Both the position numbers and the translations under genes were made by a program. A stretch of DNA of 64,000 nucleotides from Sphaerolaimus hirsutus (taxonomy: Eukaryota > Nematoda > Chromadorea > Monhysterida > Sphaerolaimidae): contig OZ038456.1 of NCBI GenBank assembly GCA_964036195.1, forward strand, positions 16,740,001 to 16,804,000, written 5' to 3'. The notes under the pieces were generated by a model that saw only the letters and a program-made list of their open reading frames with translations, was not told the origin of the DNA and did no database searches. This document shows, piece after piece, positions 23,239 through 34,517 of this stretch. Within the stretch, counting starts at the first letter, position 1. The number at the start of each line of letters is the position of its first letter.

Positions 23239-23426
23239 CTTCCAGTCGAGCAATTTTGCAAAATCCGCATCATTTTTGGACGAATTTCCGTTTTGCGAAT
23301 CCGATTCGCGCAGATTTTTATCGCAAATCGGCGACAAATAATCTTCATCGACTTCGTCGATTACGTCGAGACCAGATTTGGCGTCAAAAAGGGGGATAGC
23401 CCCTAAATTTTGAATGGCATCAGATT
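23239..23426 (-). CDS. Orphan acidic, Ser-rich exon candidate
   Basis: The minus strand is open and coding-like, reading FDAKSGLDVIDEVDEDYL and then a Ser/Asn/Asp-rich stretch ending KLLDWK before a GTAAAA donor. The start could be 23426 (GTAAAG acceptor, phase 1) or 23448, where the acceptor AG would be supplied by a MITE end. It lies between the proposed Hook exons and the coiled-coil exons, but its phase-0 end does not fit the phase-1 start at 10876. At least one more exon would be needed if it belongs to CCDC88. Confidence 0.35.
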
Positions 23427-23446
23427 CTTTACCAGCGCGTAATTTA

Positions 23447-23803
23447 CCCTATTTCCTCGAAATACCCCCATGGGGGTTTATTTTTTGAGAAAGGAAATTT
23501 TGAGGGGGTATTTCGAGGGGGGCTTATTCGAGGGGGGGGGGGCTATTATTTCGCCAGAAATTTTCGTGAAGGATCATTGTAAAGAATAAGCAATTACATA
23601 CCCAGACCCAGTAATAAATGCTGCCAAAAAGATAAATTTGTATGTATCAATGTGCATCGCGTCACAAACTAGTCTATGTGTAGCAGCAATGCAAAGTAAC
23701 CCCAATTAAAAAATCATGTACATTGTAAATATAAATACTTCATTACAGACGGGGGGGGAGTTTGAGGGGGGTTAATTCAAGGGTGTATTTCGAGGAAATA
23801 CGG
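23447..23803. mobile_element. TA-type MITE, CCSTATTTCCTCGAAATACC
   Basis: Ends CCCTATTTCCTCGAAATACC and GTATTTCGAGGAAATACGG; TA precedes it. Same family as 31517 and 61660. Its left end abuts the orphan exon candidate on the minus strand. Confidence 0.75.
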
Positions 23804-24750
23804 TTAAGTGAAACGTGGTTGTCAAAACCCGAAACATGAAACCCGGGTCCTGAATGATTATCAGACCGTGACTTTTGCAAATTTGTGCCGTGAACGACGA
23901 TCTTTAAATATTCAAAAAATGGCGCCAGGCGTCAAACCACCAAGTGCCAAATTTCATTGCCATTTCTGGTGTAGACGGTCAGTTCGCAAGTCAATCGAAG
24001 TATAATAAAATGGTTTTGACATCTTTTAGCATAATAAAACAGCCTTCTAATTCAAGTTAGAAAAACAATACTTTTTGGCAATTGTAGCCTGATAGTGCGC
24101 AATGATTCAAAACATTCGTATGATGTATATACACATCCCTAATCCTTTGTGTGCATTACCCCTCTCCAAACCAATGGACAAAAGTCGAAAATATTGTTTC
24201 ACACACTCTAGCCAGCGCAGCGGGGAAAAACCTTTTTTATGGCGCAATTTGAAATTCGCAACGATAATTTTTTTTTGTCACAAAAAAAAAACGAGAAAAA
24301 ATGTCACATGCGATTACATTCAGGGACATGCATAAAGTGACTTTAAGTTAATGGCGTGTGAACGAGATGGACATTAACGGTGGATCATTGTTGATGATTA
24401 TGTTTTATGAGAAACTGTTTAAGGTTAGGACGACATGACTCTAGGTTTTCTACAATTTTGTCAATGTGTATGTCGTTATTGGTGGATATGAAAGTGTTCG
24501 ATATTCGACACACAATTGCGTCCGAACCCGAACTAATGTGAATTCGTGTCAATTGAGCATAATAAGAATGTTGTATTATAAATTGGGAATTGTCCAATGC
24601 GGTGACAAAACCTTCATTCTAATTTCTCGATAATCCAATTTTCATACTTACCAGCGCAGCACTTACCAACGCATCAACATCACAATCAAAACTTTCAATG
24701 CAGCACATTTATCAATAAAAACAAAAATTTTAGAAAATCCGATCCCCTAC

Positions 24751-24873
24751 CGTAACCAACCGAATAAAATCCGCAAATACCCTGCAGCAAATTGGCCCAA
24801 TTGTGCAATCGTGAAGCGGTGACACTCTGATGCGAGTTATGGTCACACTTGTACCCGGAGCTCAGTGGAACGA
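24751..24873 (-). CDS. CCDC88: Candidate second exon of CCDC88 (Hook domain)
   Basis: After the acceptor CTCTACAG the frame reads VPLSSGYKCDHNSHQSVTAS and then RLHNWANLLQGICGFYS. The latter aligns with the Girdin LRMHNLSILVRQIKFYYQ helix in position and spacing. It joins in phase to the 25646 exon. Whether it ends at 24751 (GTAGGG) or 24761 (GTTGGT) cannot be decided from sequence alone. Confidence 0.45.
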
Positions 24874-25645
24874 CTGTAGAGTACGACGGCACCGAGATAT
24901 TTGTGTTGTGTAATTGCAGGTGGCTCGAACTTGAATTGGATCTGGGAAAGGATGAAAACTGTTTTATTTCATCGACTGTGGCTCAGGTTGTTGCATTTAA
25001 ATGGTTTCTACAAAATTGGTGTGTCCCAGACCTTGTAAAAGACCCTGCAAAATATCATGTGTCATGTAAAAGACCCTATAAAGTATCACGCGTATACAAA
25101 TCTTACTTTATCGTATCCAAATCTCATGTCAAATGGTATGATTTCGATACAAAAACAAATTCTTTGGATACGCTAATATAGGATTTGGATACACATGATA
25201 TAATCAGGACATTTTACAACAAATCAAACAACAACCATACAACCATCAAGAAACCAAAGACCCAACTCACAAATATGCAAAAAGTGCACACAACAAGCTG
25301 CCGTCGCATAAATCGGCGTATCTGAGCGTGTCGGCGAAGTGCGCGCACACGTTGGGCGATAAATTTCGTGGACTTATCGACGCCAATCCACCACTGGCGG
25401 TGCAGGTGCTAGTTGACTGAGTGGGGGATTATTTGAAAGTATGGAGTTTACTGATAAACTTTTTGTCTTTGGATGTGTGAAATTTAGAGGCATAGACATT
25501 TATTAATGATTCTTGACGATTCTTGACACGATTACAGCGTCTTTCATGGGCGAGTTTTCCTACATGATATTTTGAGTCGATCTTTGCACCCCAACGACAC
25601 TCGCAAGCCCCGAAAATATAAATAGGATTCTTAAATCCCGCAAAC

Positions 25646-25904
25646 CAACCGGCAATGGTATTCCATTCAAACTGGCAATTCTATCAAAATCGACCCAATG
25701 GCAATGTTCCAAAATTTTGGGCCAACTAAGGCAATCCCTAAGCCACACGCCCAATGGGTCTGACCAAAATTCTGCATCAAATAATTCGGCTTGGCCATAA
25801 GTGGAAATATGGCCAGATTCGGAATAGGGTTCTGGGCTGGCGCTGGCGCCATTACCACTTTGCTGTAGGTTTATGGCGCCTGGCGCCATTTCTGTTGACG
25901 CCAT
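25646..25904 (-). CDS. CCDC88: Candidate first exon of CCDC88 (start of Hook domain)
   Basis: The open frame from the ATG at 25904 gives a Ser/Gly-rich leader and then FWSDPLGVWLRDCL, which resembles the opening Hook-domain segment of Girdin (SPLVTWVKTF). RIASLNGIPLP then sits where Girdin has YVALVDGVFLNQ. The donor could be GTTTGC (phase 1, used here) or GTTGGT (phase 0). The leader contains GGCGCC words typical of a local repeat family, so the true start is uncertain. The link to the exons 15 kb away is inferred from domain order and strand. Confidence 0.5.
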
Positions 25905-26577
25905 TATTTTTTAAATATTAGTTTGGGCGCCTTGAAAAGTGTCTATGAGCGATAATCGATTTGAAGTACGACGAAATGAGGAAAACCGTAAATAAAAGCA
26001 GTAAATAACTACGCGCCGTGAAATCGGATATCGCGGAATTGGCAAAAAGTAGTGCCGCCTGCAAATTCGACCAATTTTCAAGCGGCATACATCAAAGTAA
26101 GAGTACCCATGAAAAGCGCCAATGTGTTCCCCAGCTGCGGGCAGCAATAAATGGAAGTCGACTTTCAAAAAAAGCTTCAAAGTAACCTGAACATTTTTGC
26201 GAACTTACTACAGCGTAGAATAAAAGCTGCACCGAAATAACAAAAAGGAACACTCTAGATGTGAAAAAATGCGCCACACAAGTAAATACAGCGACACTAG
26301 CGATTGGAACAAAGGCAGATCTGGGGTTCCTTACTAATGCAAATAACGGGGAGCACGTACAAAAAATACTGGGGTGCGTGATTATGGAATTAGCGATGGG
26401 AAACGCCATGATTTATGGCGTTGGCGCCATGGATTGCTAATGGCTGTGAGTCATGGCAAATGGAGCACATTTTGGTATTTGTATTATAATAGTCAGATTT
26501 AGTTTGACTTCAGCTGGTATTTACCTGCTCAAATACTGATTAATGTTATGCTGGTGCTGATTAATATTACCCGTTTA

Positions 26578-27658
26578 CAGCATTTCTTCCAATAGAAGAG
26601 TTCCATTTTATGTTTTTCATAATGCGGCGTTTACACGGATTTCATGGCTACGACAAATCTTTTTTTTAAAGTTCCATAACTCCGGAATAAAGTTCCATAT
26701 TCACCAGTAAAAATGGTTGAGTATATATCATACTTAGGTGTATATGTGTGTGTAATTTCAGTTCAATTGGCCTAGTCATTAAATAGTTATGGACCGTTGA
26801 ATTTTTTTTCTTCCGCCGGGCCTTCCGACAGCTTTCCGACAAATCTGAAAAACAACTCAATTTTCACGCTGCAACAGTGTGACGATCACAGATTGTCGTC
26901 ACACGCAGAGTCTGACAGGACGACAAAGTGGTTGATATTTGATAATGAAGCCGATTTGTCGTCACAAACGTAAAATTTGCAATTTTCATTAAAAAAAATG
27001 TCTGTGACGACACACATTTTTTGTCGTCACACGAAATCCGTGTAAACACGGCCTAAGCTTCTTTATCTTTATACTCAACGGACTGCAAAGTATGCACACA
27101 AAAAAATTTTTTGTCTTGGTCGATAACGCGCGAGCTGGATACTTATGTATCCATTATGAGCAGGATACTTTCACAAAAAGAAAAATATTTAAAAAAGAAA
27201 AGGCAGAGTCGCGTACAAAGAGGAGTGTTTTTTTCTGAAATGTTTTTTTTTCTATTTTGCAGGAATTATTATTTTTTTAAATGATGACGTCATGATGGAG
27301 TGTTTCCTTCGGAAAAATGCATAGCTTGCAGTCTGCTGAGTATACCTGCCATTCTATTGGGGCATTCAATTTTTTACCTATTTTATTTGAACATAGTTAT
27401 ATTTTTCAAGCAACTTCAGCAACATTTTTATGTCAGAGCATCAATTTCAAATTAAAAATCAATATTTCAATGCTTAGAATGTTCTCACTTAGAATGTTTT
27501 TTTATATATTTTGTTTTGGCACTCATCCAAAAAAATTTCTACTTACCATTCTTTTGGAGGTTGCCAATATTTTTTCAATGTAAAATGTGCCAAAATCAGT
27601 CATTCCATTTGAGGTGCCATTATATTGGAAGCATGCCATTCTACTAGAAGTAATACTG
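26578..27658. mobile_element. TA-flanked MITE of CATTTCTTCCAATAGAA type, interrupted
   Basis: Left CAGCATTTCTTCCAATAGAA and right TTCTACTAGAAGTAATACTG, both next to TA, resemble the 10391 family. The inside is disrupted by the element at 26626-27053 and by additional DNA. Confidence 0.5.
26626..27053. mobile_element. MITE with GGCGTTTACACGGATTTC ends
   Basis: Left GGCGTTTACACGGATTTC mirrors right GAAATCCGTGTAAACACGGCC. Inside are several TTTGTCGTCACA words. The superfamily is not decided; no duplication is recognised. Confidence 0.6.
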
Positions 27659-28753
27659 TAAAGTATATATGAATACTTACTGAAGTTCAATTTTACACTA
27701 TGGTAGACAAATAAACAACGTCTCGATGTCCCAAAACAATCGAAATTTCAAATCAGACAGGCACAAAGAGAGAAAGGAGTGCCATACCGAACAAATTACC
27801 AACGCCAAAACCATGGCGTTTTCGCCAACACTAGAACTCAAGCGGCCGGCCGCCAGACGCCAAGGTCACCTGGCGCTTTATTGATTGGCGTTTTATTTGT
27901 GCACCTGGGTACTCATTTATCAGGTGACAATGCGCCGATGAAGAGTACCGATAGACCGAAAAATGCCTATTAGCGAATTCGGGGAAAATTGGAAATGTGC
28001 GAGATATTGTGAGAAAATTTGAGCATTGCAAACTTTTCACGATTAGAGCACATTTTGTCAAAAATGTGGGAAACTGCACCACGCCGCAACGCGATAATAT
28101 GCATTTTTGACGCGGGAAGTTTGTTTTTTTCATGTTTCACCCGTCGATCGCGGTGTAAAAAAATGACGCCAGTAAGTGGCGACGCCATTTTTTGCTAATG
28201 TCAATCTAAAACACAGGATGTGATACTGTTTTACATTGAAAATTTCCATTGCGCATCCGTATTTTTACCGCCACATCCGGTCAATTTTATTCATGCAACG
28301 TCTATTGTGCGCAAAAATCAAGGAAACTGAACCTGATCCCGATAATAAAATGAAAATAAAAATCCATTTGAGTGTTATGGGTCATCCATTGATATGCACG
28401 CGCAATGTCAAGGTTGCAAAACAATGGGGGATTTGCCTTGGAATCAATCACAAATTCGTGAAGAAAGCACATTCACTTTTTAAAGGGAAAGTGCTTCAGT
28501 TGAAAGTGCACCGTTTGACAAGTGCACCGTTTGACAAGTCCACCTTTTGACAAGCGGGTTTTATTCATTTATGCAGCAAATTAACTTTATTCAACCTAGA
28601 AAGCTGTTAATGAGACGAAATGCAAAAATAATTGCGAAAACTCAGTAACTATAAGTTTGCTGTTACCCAAGCTAAAACGAAAAGCAATTTAATAAAAATG
28701 ATGCTTTATGCAACGCTTACACAGACTGGTCAGAAAATCAAACAACATAGCTA

Positions 28754-28930
28754 CCATATTTTTACTAATAGAAAAGCATACCTCAAATAGAACGGCAGGT
28801 TTTCGCTCTTCTTTTCCACTCACAAAAAAGAATAGAATGGCAGCCTCCAATAGAACGGCACCTCGAATAACATGGCAGGTAAAAATGTTGACCAAAAAAA
28901 TAGAACGGCTCTTCTACTAGAAGAAATATG
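28754..28930. mobile_element. TA-flanked MITE of TACTAATAGAAAAGC type
   Basis: Ends CCATATTTTTACTAATAG and CTACTAGAAGAAATATGG, flanked by TA. Inside it repeats AATAGAACGGCA in both arms. Confidence 0.72.
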
Positions 28931-31516
28931 GTATCAGACATCAAATAATTTTTTTCAAATAACAAATCAACGTGAAATCAATCTTGGGTGTAGCAAATTT
29001 AGTGTTGATTGACTTACAAAACGAAATGCTTGTGAAACGCGCACACTGCCAGTCAATACTGAGCCGAACACTATGCAGTTCCGAGATTTCCAAGCACCAA
29101 AGCACGGTTGGAATGTTGAGAACTAGTCATAAAATTCACAAAATGAGGCAAAACGCTCATAAAACTGAAAGAGGCAAAATGTTTTCGCGTGGAAATATGC
29201 ACACAGGTGCACATGACCATCAAGGTTACAAATGCGTGGATGAGTTTTGGCCACAAATTTGCATTAAACGTGAAATTTTCGGATACAGTTTAGCTGTAAT
29301 TCATGGCTGGGTGGGAACCATCTGGTTTGCGTAGAATGCACATGGGAGTTGCGATGGAAAAACATAACAAGACATAATCTAAATACATAACGAAAATATT
29401 GATTTTCATAAATTTTGCTTTCATTTTCACTTAAAATCAGTCTATGGATTCTGCAATTTTCGATTTTCTTAGAAGATTTGAAACCATTTTGAGACAATTC
29501 TCTAATTGTTTGTCTGTTGCCAATGTAATTTAAATGCTTTTTATACATTTTATAAATACCTATGTATTCTACCGCATATGAATTTACCTCAATTGGTGCA
29601 CCATTTTGTGGTGGCGACTTTCACAGTATTTCTGAGAATATCCTTAAAATAACTTCTTTAACAGCCCAAAAGGACCAATTTATTTGCCATCATTGCAAGA
29701 TAGATGTACAAATTCAAAATTGTCCATTTTTTGCGCGCGAAATATACAACAAGAATAAATTTCAATGGTTCAAAAGGCAGCGGGACCTACAAAAAATCAC
29801 AAATCTTCCAAATTGAGGACATCCAAACTTGTATTCAATCCTATATTTACACATTCGCCCTGCAACCAAACTCATTGTGCTTTTCTGTGGCGAGTTTAGC
29901 ACACGTTGTGGGGCGTAAATAATGCGCGATTTGTTGTGTGCCTGTTACAGCAGTTGGAACAGCGCCAAACGCTTTTGGTGCAACTTTTTGTGCACCAGAG
30001 AGATTTTGCGTTTTAGCGTCACTGCCTACCATTTTGAAATGGGTGATGCGTAATATGGACACAATAAATAAAGAAATTCGAAAAACCATAACGAAATTAA
30101 AATGTCAATGAAATTTCATCACAGATCAGTTCATAGAATATTCATACAAAAAAAACGATGCTCTTTAGGCCTGATGAATCAGTCTCCTTACACTGAAATA
30201 ATGGTTCCACAGCTGGCGCTGTATGGCGCCAACGCCATGGAAATGGCGCTTAGCCATGTCTATTTTGGGAGCAAAGTAAATTAGCACAGATCTCCATTAT
30301 TGGGCCATTCTATTGACCTCTATGGACTTTTGATGCGGACCGCAGAAAATGTTGCTTGCGCGGTTAACAAATAAATAAATATGTAAATGCAATTTACACA
30401 GGAAGATTGTGAGTGACCTGTTAGCAATGATTGAAGAAGTGTTTCAAGTGTTTGGGCTTCAATTAATTTGTCACTGGAACTGTCAGCGTGTAATTCAGAG
30501 TAAAGTGTCACCTAGACTCGAGTTTATATTTATATTCTAAAATTCAGTAAAACAATATCAGAAAGAATGTAAGGCTGTGGTGAAAAGGTAGCCTTAAACC
30601 ACGGGGAAGTGGGATAAAATGCACTATGCATTAATTTTGAAATACTATATTCACCCGTCAGGTCCTAAATACCTATACATTAAAAAAAAATTTCCGAGCC
30701 ATAACGTATCTAGGAAAAAACATAAATGCAAAAATAAATTTTCATCTAATTTGCAAGCCCTCAAAGTTGTGTAAAAAATTGAGTGGATCCACAACAAAGA
30801 AAAAGTCTATAATATTGTTTCAAGATTAACGTTTTTTAGTCATTTTATTGAAATTCAGTCACTGGAAACTTCACCAAAAAAAGCTCACCTTACAAAAACA
30901 TAAAAGCGCACAAAAACATGAATAATCTTCTACCCACACAAACTGCACTCACAGGTATAAAAAATGGCACTTGATCCATCAAAAATGCTAATCTAAATGG
31001 CATTTTTAGCCGATTGGCACGCTTCATAAAATCACTCAAAATGCAAATACGCAAAAGCTGCTCTGAAATAGCAAAAATTGCACTTATGTTTATGGTATAC
31101 CTTTTGAACTGCGAAAAATGAGTATGCGAACCGAGATTGTAATAATTCTAGAAATGATTTTTTAATAATTTTTTATAGGAAAAACACTTAAAAATTCGTA
31201 TCTAATTACTCGAGCTACACGAATTTATAGTTTTAATCAGGCTAATTTATAGTTTTATTTATTTACAGTTTATTCAATTATTATACACGAATCGTAAATA
31301 ATGGTTTTAGGAACTCACATATTTATAAAAAAATGCAGGCGTGTTGAAAGCTGGAAATGTTTTAGAATGTATTTGTGTATTTATGTAAAAGTAAGTGAAG
31401 TGATGAAATCGTAAAATATTTTCGCTAAACTACATCTAATGAATATTTACACCTGATTGGTATCGAAACTGGTAAAAAAAAACATATGTAATTAATACAG
31501 GGGCTACATGCATCTA
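28931..31516. other. Gene-poor spacer
   Basis: No frame with recognisable homology. A small GGCGCCAACGCCATGG palindrome at about 30216-30240 is a trace of the GGCGCC-bearing repeats. Confidence 0.4.
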
Positions 31517-31903
31517 CCGTATTTCCTCGAAATACCCCCCTCAAAATGGCCACTATGAATATTTTCGTCACCGGCACTATGATAAGCCCCCCCCCCCCTC
31601 GAAATACCCCCCAGATTGAGTGTACAGAGAACGTACATGACAAAACTGCGGTTTGTGATTCGGGCAATGCAAGACACGTTAAAAACAATGGATTGTTACG
31701 TTAGAACAGTGTTACATACTTATATAAGTCAATAGACTCATATATAGCGGTTATTGTTGCATTTTTATACGTCTGCGTACGTTACAGACGACAATTTGGT
31801 ACTGGAGTTTCAAAAAATTTCTGGCGAAATAATAAGCCCCCCTCGCAATACCCCCCTCAAAATTCTCACTCTGAAACAATCACCCCCCGTGGGCGAAATA
31901 CGG
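31517..31903. mobile_element. TA-flanked MITE, CCGTATTTCCTCGAAATACC
   Basis: Starts CCGTATTTCCTCGAAATACC, ends GTGGGCGAAATACGG, TA on both sides. Its inside (cac-rich middle with GTACGTTACAGACGACAATTT) matches 61660-62062 in reverse orientation. Confidence 0.78.
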
Positions 31904-32676
31904 TACGCTCATTATGTATGTGAAGCTTGAGAAAATGAACAAGTGACGAGAAGTGAGGTGAGAACAAGTGCCTTGATTACTTGTTTTTCAAAATTTTCCA
32001 CAGAACCTCTAATATTTATTTATCCAGAGTAGATTGATTGCCAACGGCTTAACATCAAGTAAAAGGTTATTGGAATGCATTTTTAACGACTTATAGAATA
32101 TTCCATTACATCACTACCTGAATACAAAATGGCACTACACCCAGTAGTTTTAAACAGAAACTTTGAAAAATAAAAAATCAGTTTTGACCACATCTGAGTT
32201 TACCAGAATGAGTTGCCGACAACAGTTTATGGGGATTTTAAGGAACTCATTTCAGTCAACTGGATGGATTCTAAGCTGATTTATAAGTTTTTGAAATTTT
32301 GGTTGAAAGCACAGCATAGTGTGTGTAAACTATAATAAATATTTGAAATTTCGAACAAACAGCAACAAACGCATATAATCCGAAGTTCGATCTCCATTTA
32401 CGTCACGCTCTATTTACAACATTAAACTTCCAGCCCCAAGCTAAAAAACCACACACACAGATAAAAAGCACCCGACAAAATGCGCAGAAAAAATAAATAC
32501 AAAAAAACGTGAGAAATGCCAAAGCTATCATCGCTCCCTGAATCAGCACCGCCTCTGTGCCGTTTATATGTGCATTTTCACATTTCACAATCGGTGCCCC
32601 GCTTGAAAGCGGTGCACCGCTCGAATGTTTTGATTTGATGCTACTTGGAGTCAAAAGTGACAAGGGGGGGGGGGGG

Positions 32677-32786
32677 TAGGGTTCAAACGGGATTGACTTT
32701 TCGGGATCGGGTTTTTTTTTGAGATTTCGGGATAGGGATCGGGATTGGCCTTTCGGGATCAGGATCGGGATCCCGTTTTAACCCTA
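32677..32786. mobile_element. hAT MITE of CGGGAT repeats, short copy
   Basis: Ends TAGGGTTCAAACGGGAT and ATCCCGTTTTAACCCTA; flanks are G runs, so the duplication reads GGGGGGGG. Between the ends there is almost only CGGGATC-type hexamer. Confidence 0.75.
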
Positions 32787-33000
32787 GGGGGGGGGGGGGT
32801 GATTTTTCAAGATATTACATGGTTTTTAAGATGAACAGTTAAGTATACCAAATGTAAAAAACAGTCGATATGAGATCGAGTCCATTGTAAAAAGAACGAG
32901 CTTGGAACGACAAAGAATTTCACGTGCCCAATGAAGAATGCTTGCACAATACTAAACCGTATCAAACAGGGACAAACCAAGGGAAGCAAAGAACCATATG

Positions 33001-33680
33001 AAGGGTGTGCTTCTAAACGTACCGATCTACAAAAAATCGATTTTGAGATAATCGCGATTGAAAGTTTGGCGCATGCAATACCCATACATGGGTATTGGGT
33101 ATGGGAATTTTGGGTAAGGGTATTTCGGCCATATTGTTGGGTATCCACATGCATGGGTATAATCATTGATTATACACATAACACTAGCTATATAAAATTT
33201 AGGTAATTGTATTTTTGTAGTACAGTACATTTTAAAGGAACAAATTGGTAATAGCGTGTAGATCGGTAATTTTTAAAGCACAAAATCAGAAAGCTGTAGA
33301 TCGGTACTTTTACCCATAATAAAAAAGCACAAAATGAGTTTTTGCGCAACTGGACGCCGATCTGACATCGGTACTTTTAGAAGCACAAAAAATAATGTGC
33401 AGATCAGTACATTTAAAAGAACAATTTTGAAAAAAGTGTGTAGATCGGTACTTTTAAAGACACAAAAGCTGAAAAAGCTTGTAGATCGGTACTTTTAAAA
33501 TTTCAAAAACTGTATTTTGCGATTTTTTTGCTTTTTTCGACCCCCCATATCTCAAAATTGAATTTCGCACCCCCCACATATTATATATATTTTTGAAGCG
33601 CATTTTTATGGGGACCCCAAAAATGGTCCTAACTCAAATTTGAAAAATTTGTAGATCGGTACTTTTAGAAGCACACCCTT
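33001..33680. mobile_element. MITE of GTAGATCGGTACTTTTA repeats
   Basis: Ends AAGGGTGTGCTTCTAAACGT and TTTTAGAAGCACACCCTT. Inside are about six copies of GTAGATCGGTACTTTTA-type words, each followed by a GCACAAAA. It is flanked by CATATG on both sides. Confidence 0.7.
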
Positions 33681-33936
33681 CATATGTCCTCGAATAAGAC
33701 ACCAGAGGAGTAATTTTTTCGGCGGAAATTTGAACAAAATACGCGATCAATTTGCTGTGTAAATGGGGGTAAATTGTGTCATAAGTTGGAATACAAATTC
33801 CATAGTTGAATAAAATCAATACTAGTCAGCACCAACTGCAAAATAATACTTAAATTTAACAGAATACATACTTACATAAAATATTTTTCACACCCGGGAT
33901 AAGTTTTCAACCAATCAAAGTGAAGATAGAGGGGAG

Positions 33937-34268
33937 CAGGGGTTTTGTAGATTTGAACCCCCGCGGGGGTTCATATAGATAGCAAATCACTCCTCCGGAG
34001 GGATAGATAGCTGAAAATTTTTTTTTTTGTGGGGGAGGGTTGGGGGGGGTTCGCGGGGGTTCAATATATAGGGTTTTCTGAGGTATATAAGGAAGAAAAG
34101 GGGAAAAAATCGCTAAAAGTAGGTGAAAAATGGCTAAAAAAAGTATATAAGCACATATTTTTGCCATAGCAAAACATATAGCACACAGTATATTTTGCCT
34201 CTAGGATAGATAGATAGCTGGCGGATTGAGGGGGGGGGGGGGTAACCCCCCCTCCTACTAAACCCCTG
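33937..34268. mobile_element. hAT MITE, CAGGGGT / GATAGATAGCTGA type
   Basis: Starts CAGGGGTTTTGTAGATTTG, ends TACTAAACCCCTG, with perfect 8-bp duplication GAGGGGAG. Contains the family words GGGATAGATAGCTGAAAA, GGTTCAATATATAGG and GATAGATAGCTGGCGG. Confidence 0.85.
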
Positions 34269-34404
34269 GAGGGGAGGGGTTACTTTTTTCCGTCAATCGG
34301 CTAACAGGGGGAGCTATTCGAAGGGGACATATTCGAGGATACACGTTATGTAGATATTTCACTGGCAATTTGGACTCCGTGACCCAACATGCTATTCGAT
34401 TGTC

Positions 34405-34512
34405 CACTGGCATTTCCAGACCCTGTAAAATGTCAAATAGAGTTTTACTGACTTTTGACAATTTGCACGCCATTTTACATTTTACATGCCATTTTGCACT
34501 GTCTGGGACCAG
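34405..34512. mobile_element. CAGTCCCAG-family fragment
   Basis: CCAGACCCTGTAAAATGTCA on the left and CATTTTGCACTGTCTGGGACC on the right; a shortened relative of the intron-forming element at 21621. Confidence 0.55.
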
Positions 34513-34517
34513 GAAAT

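Larger units (their letters stand above)
32995..34345. mobile_element. TA-type MITE split by two later insertions
   Basis: The left end CCATATG continues after an insertion as TCCTCGAATAAGACACC at 33684; the right end is ATTCGAGGATACACG. It is interrupted by 33001-33680 and 33937-34268. Confidence 0.55.

Noticed and set aside
26092-26409. 105-codon minus-strand frame with Phe/Val-rich stretches
   Set aside because: Looks membrane-like but has no recognisable family, and overlaps GGCGTTGGCGCC repeat traces at its start.
32403-32663. 86-codon minus-strand frame with a hydrophobic segment
   Set aside because: No homology, no supportable splice sites or neighbours; hydrophobic runs are common in translated AT-rich DNA.
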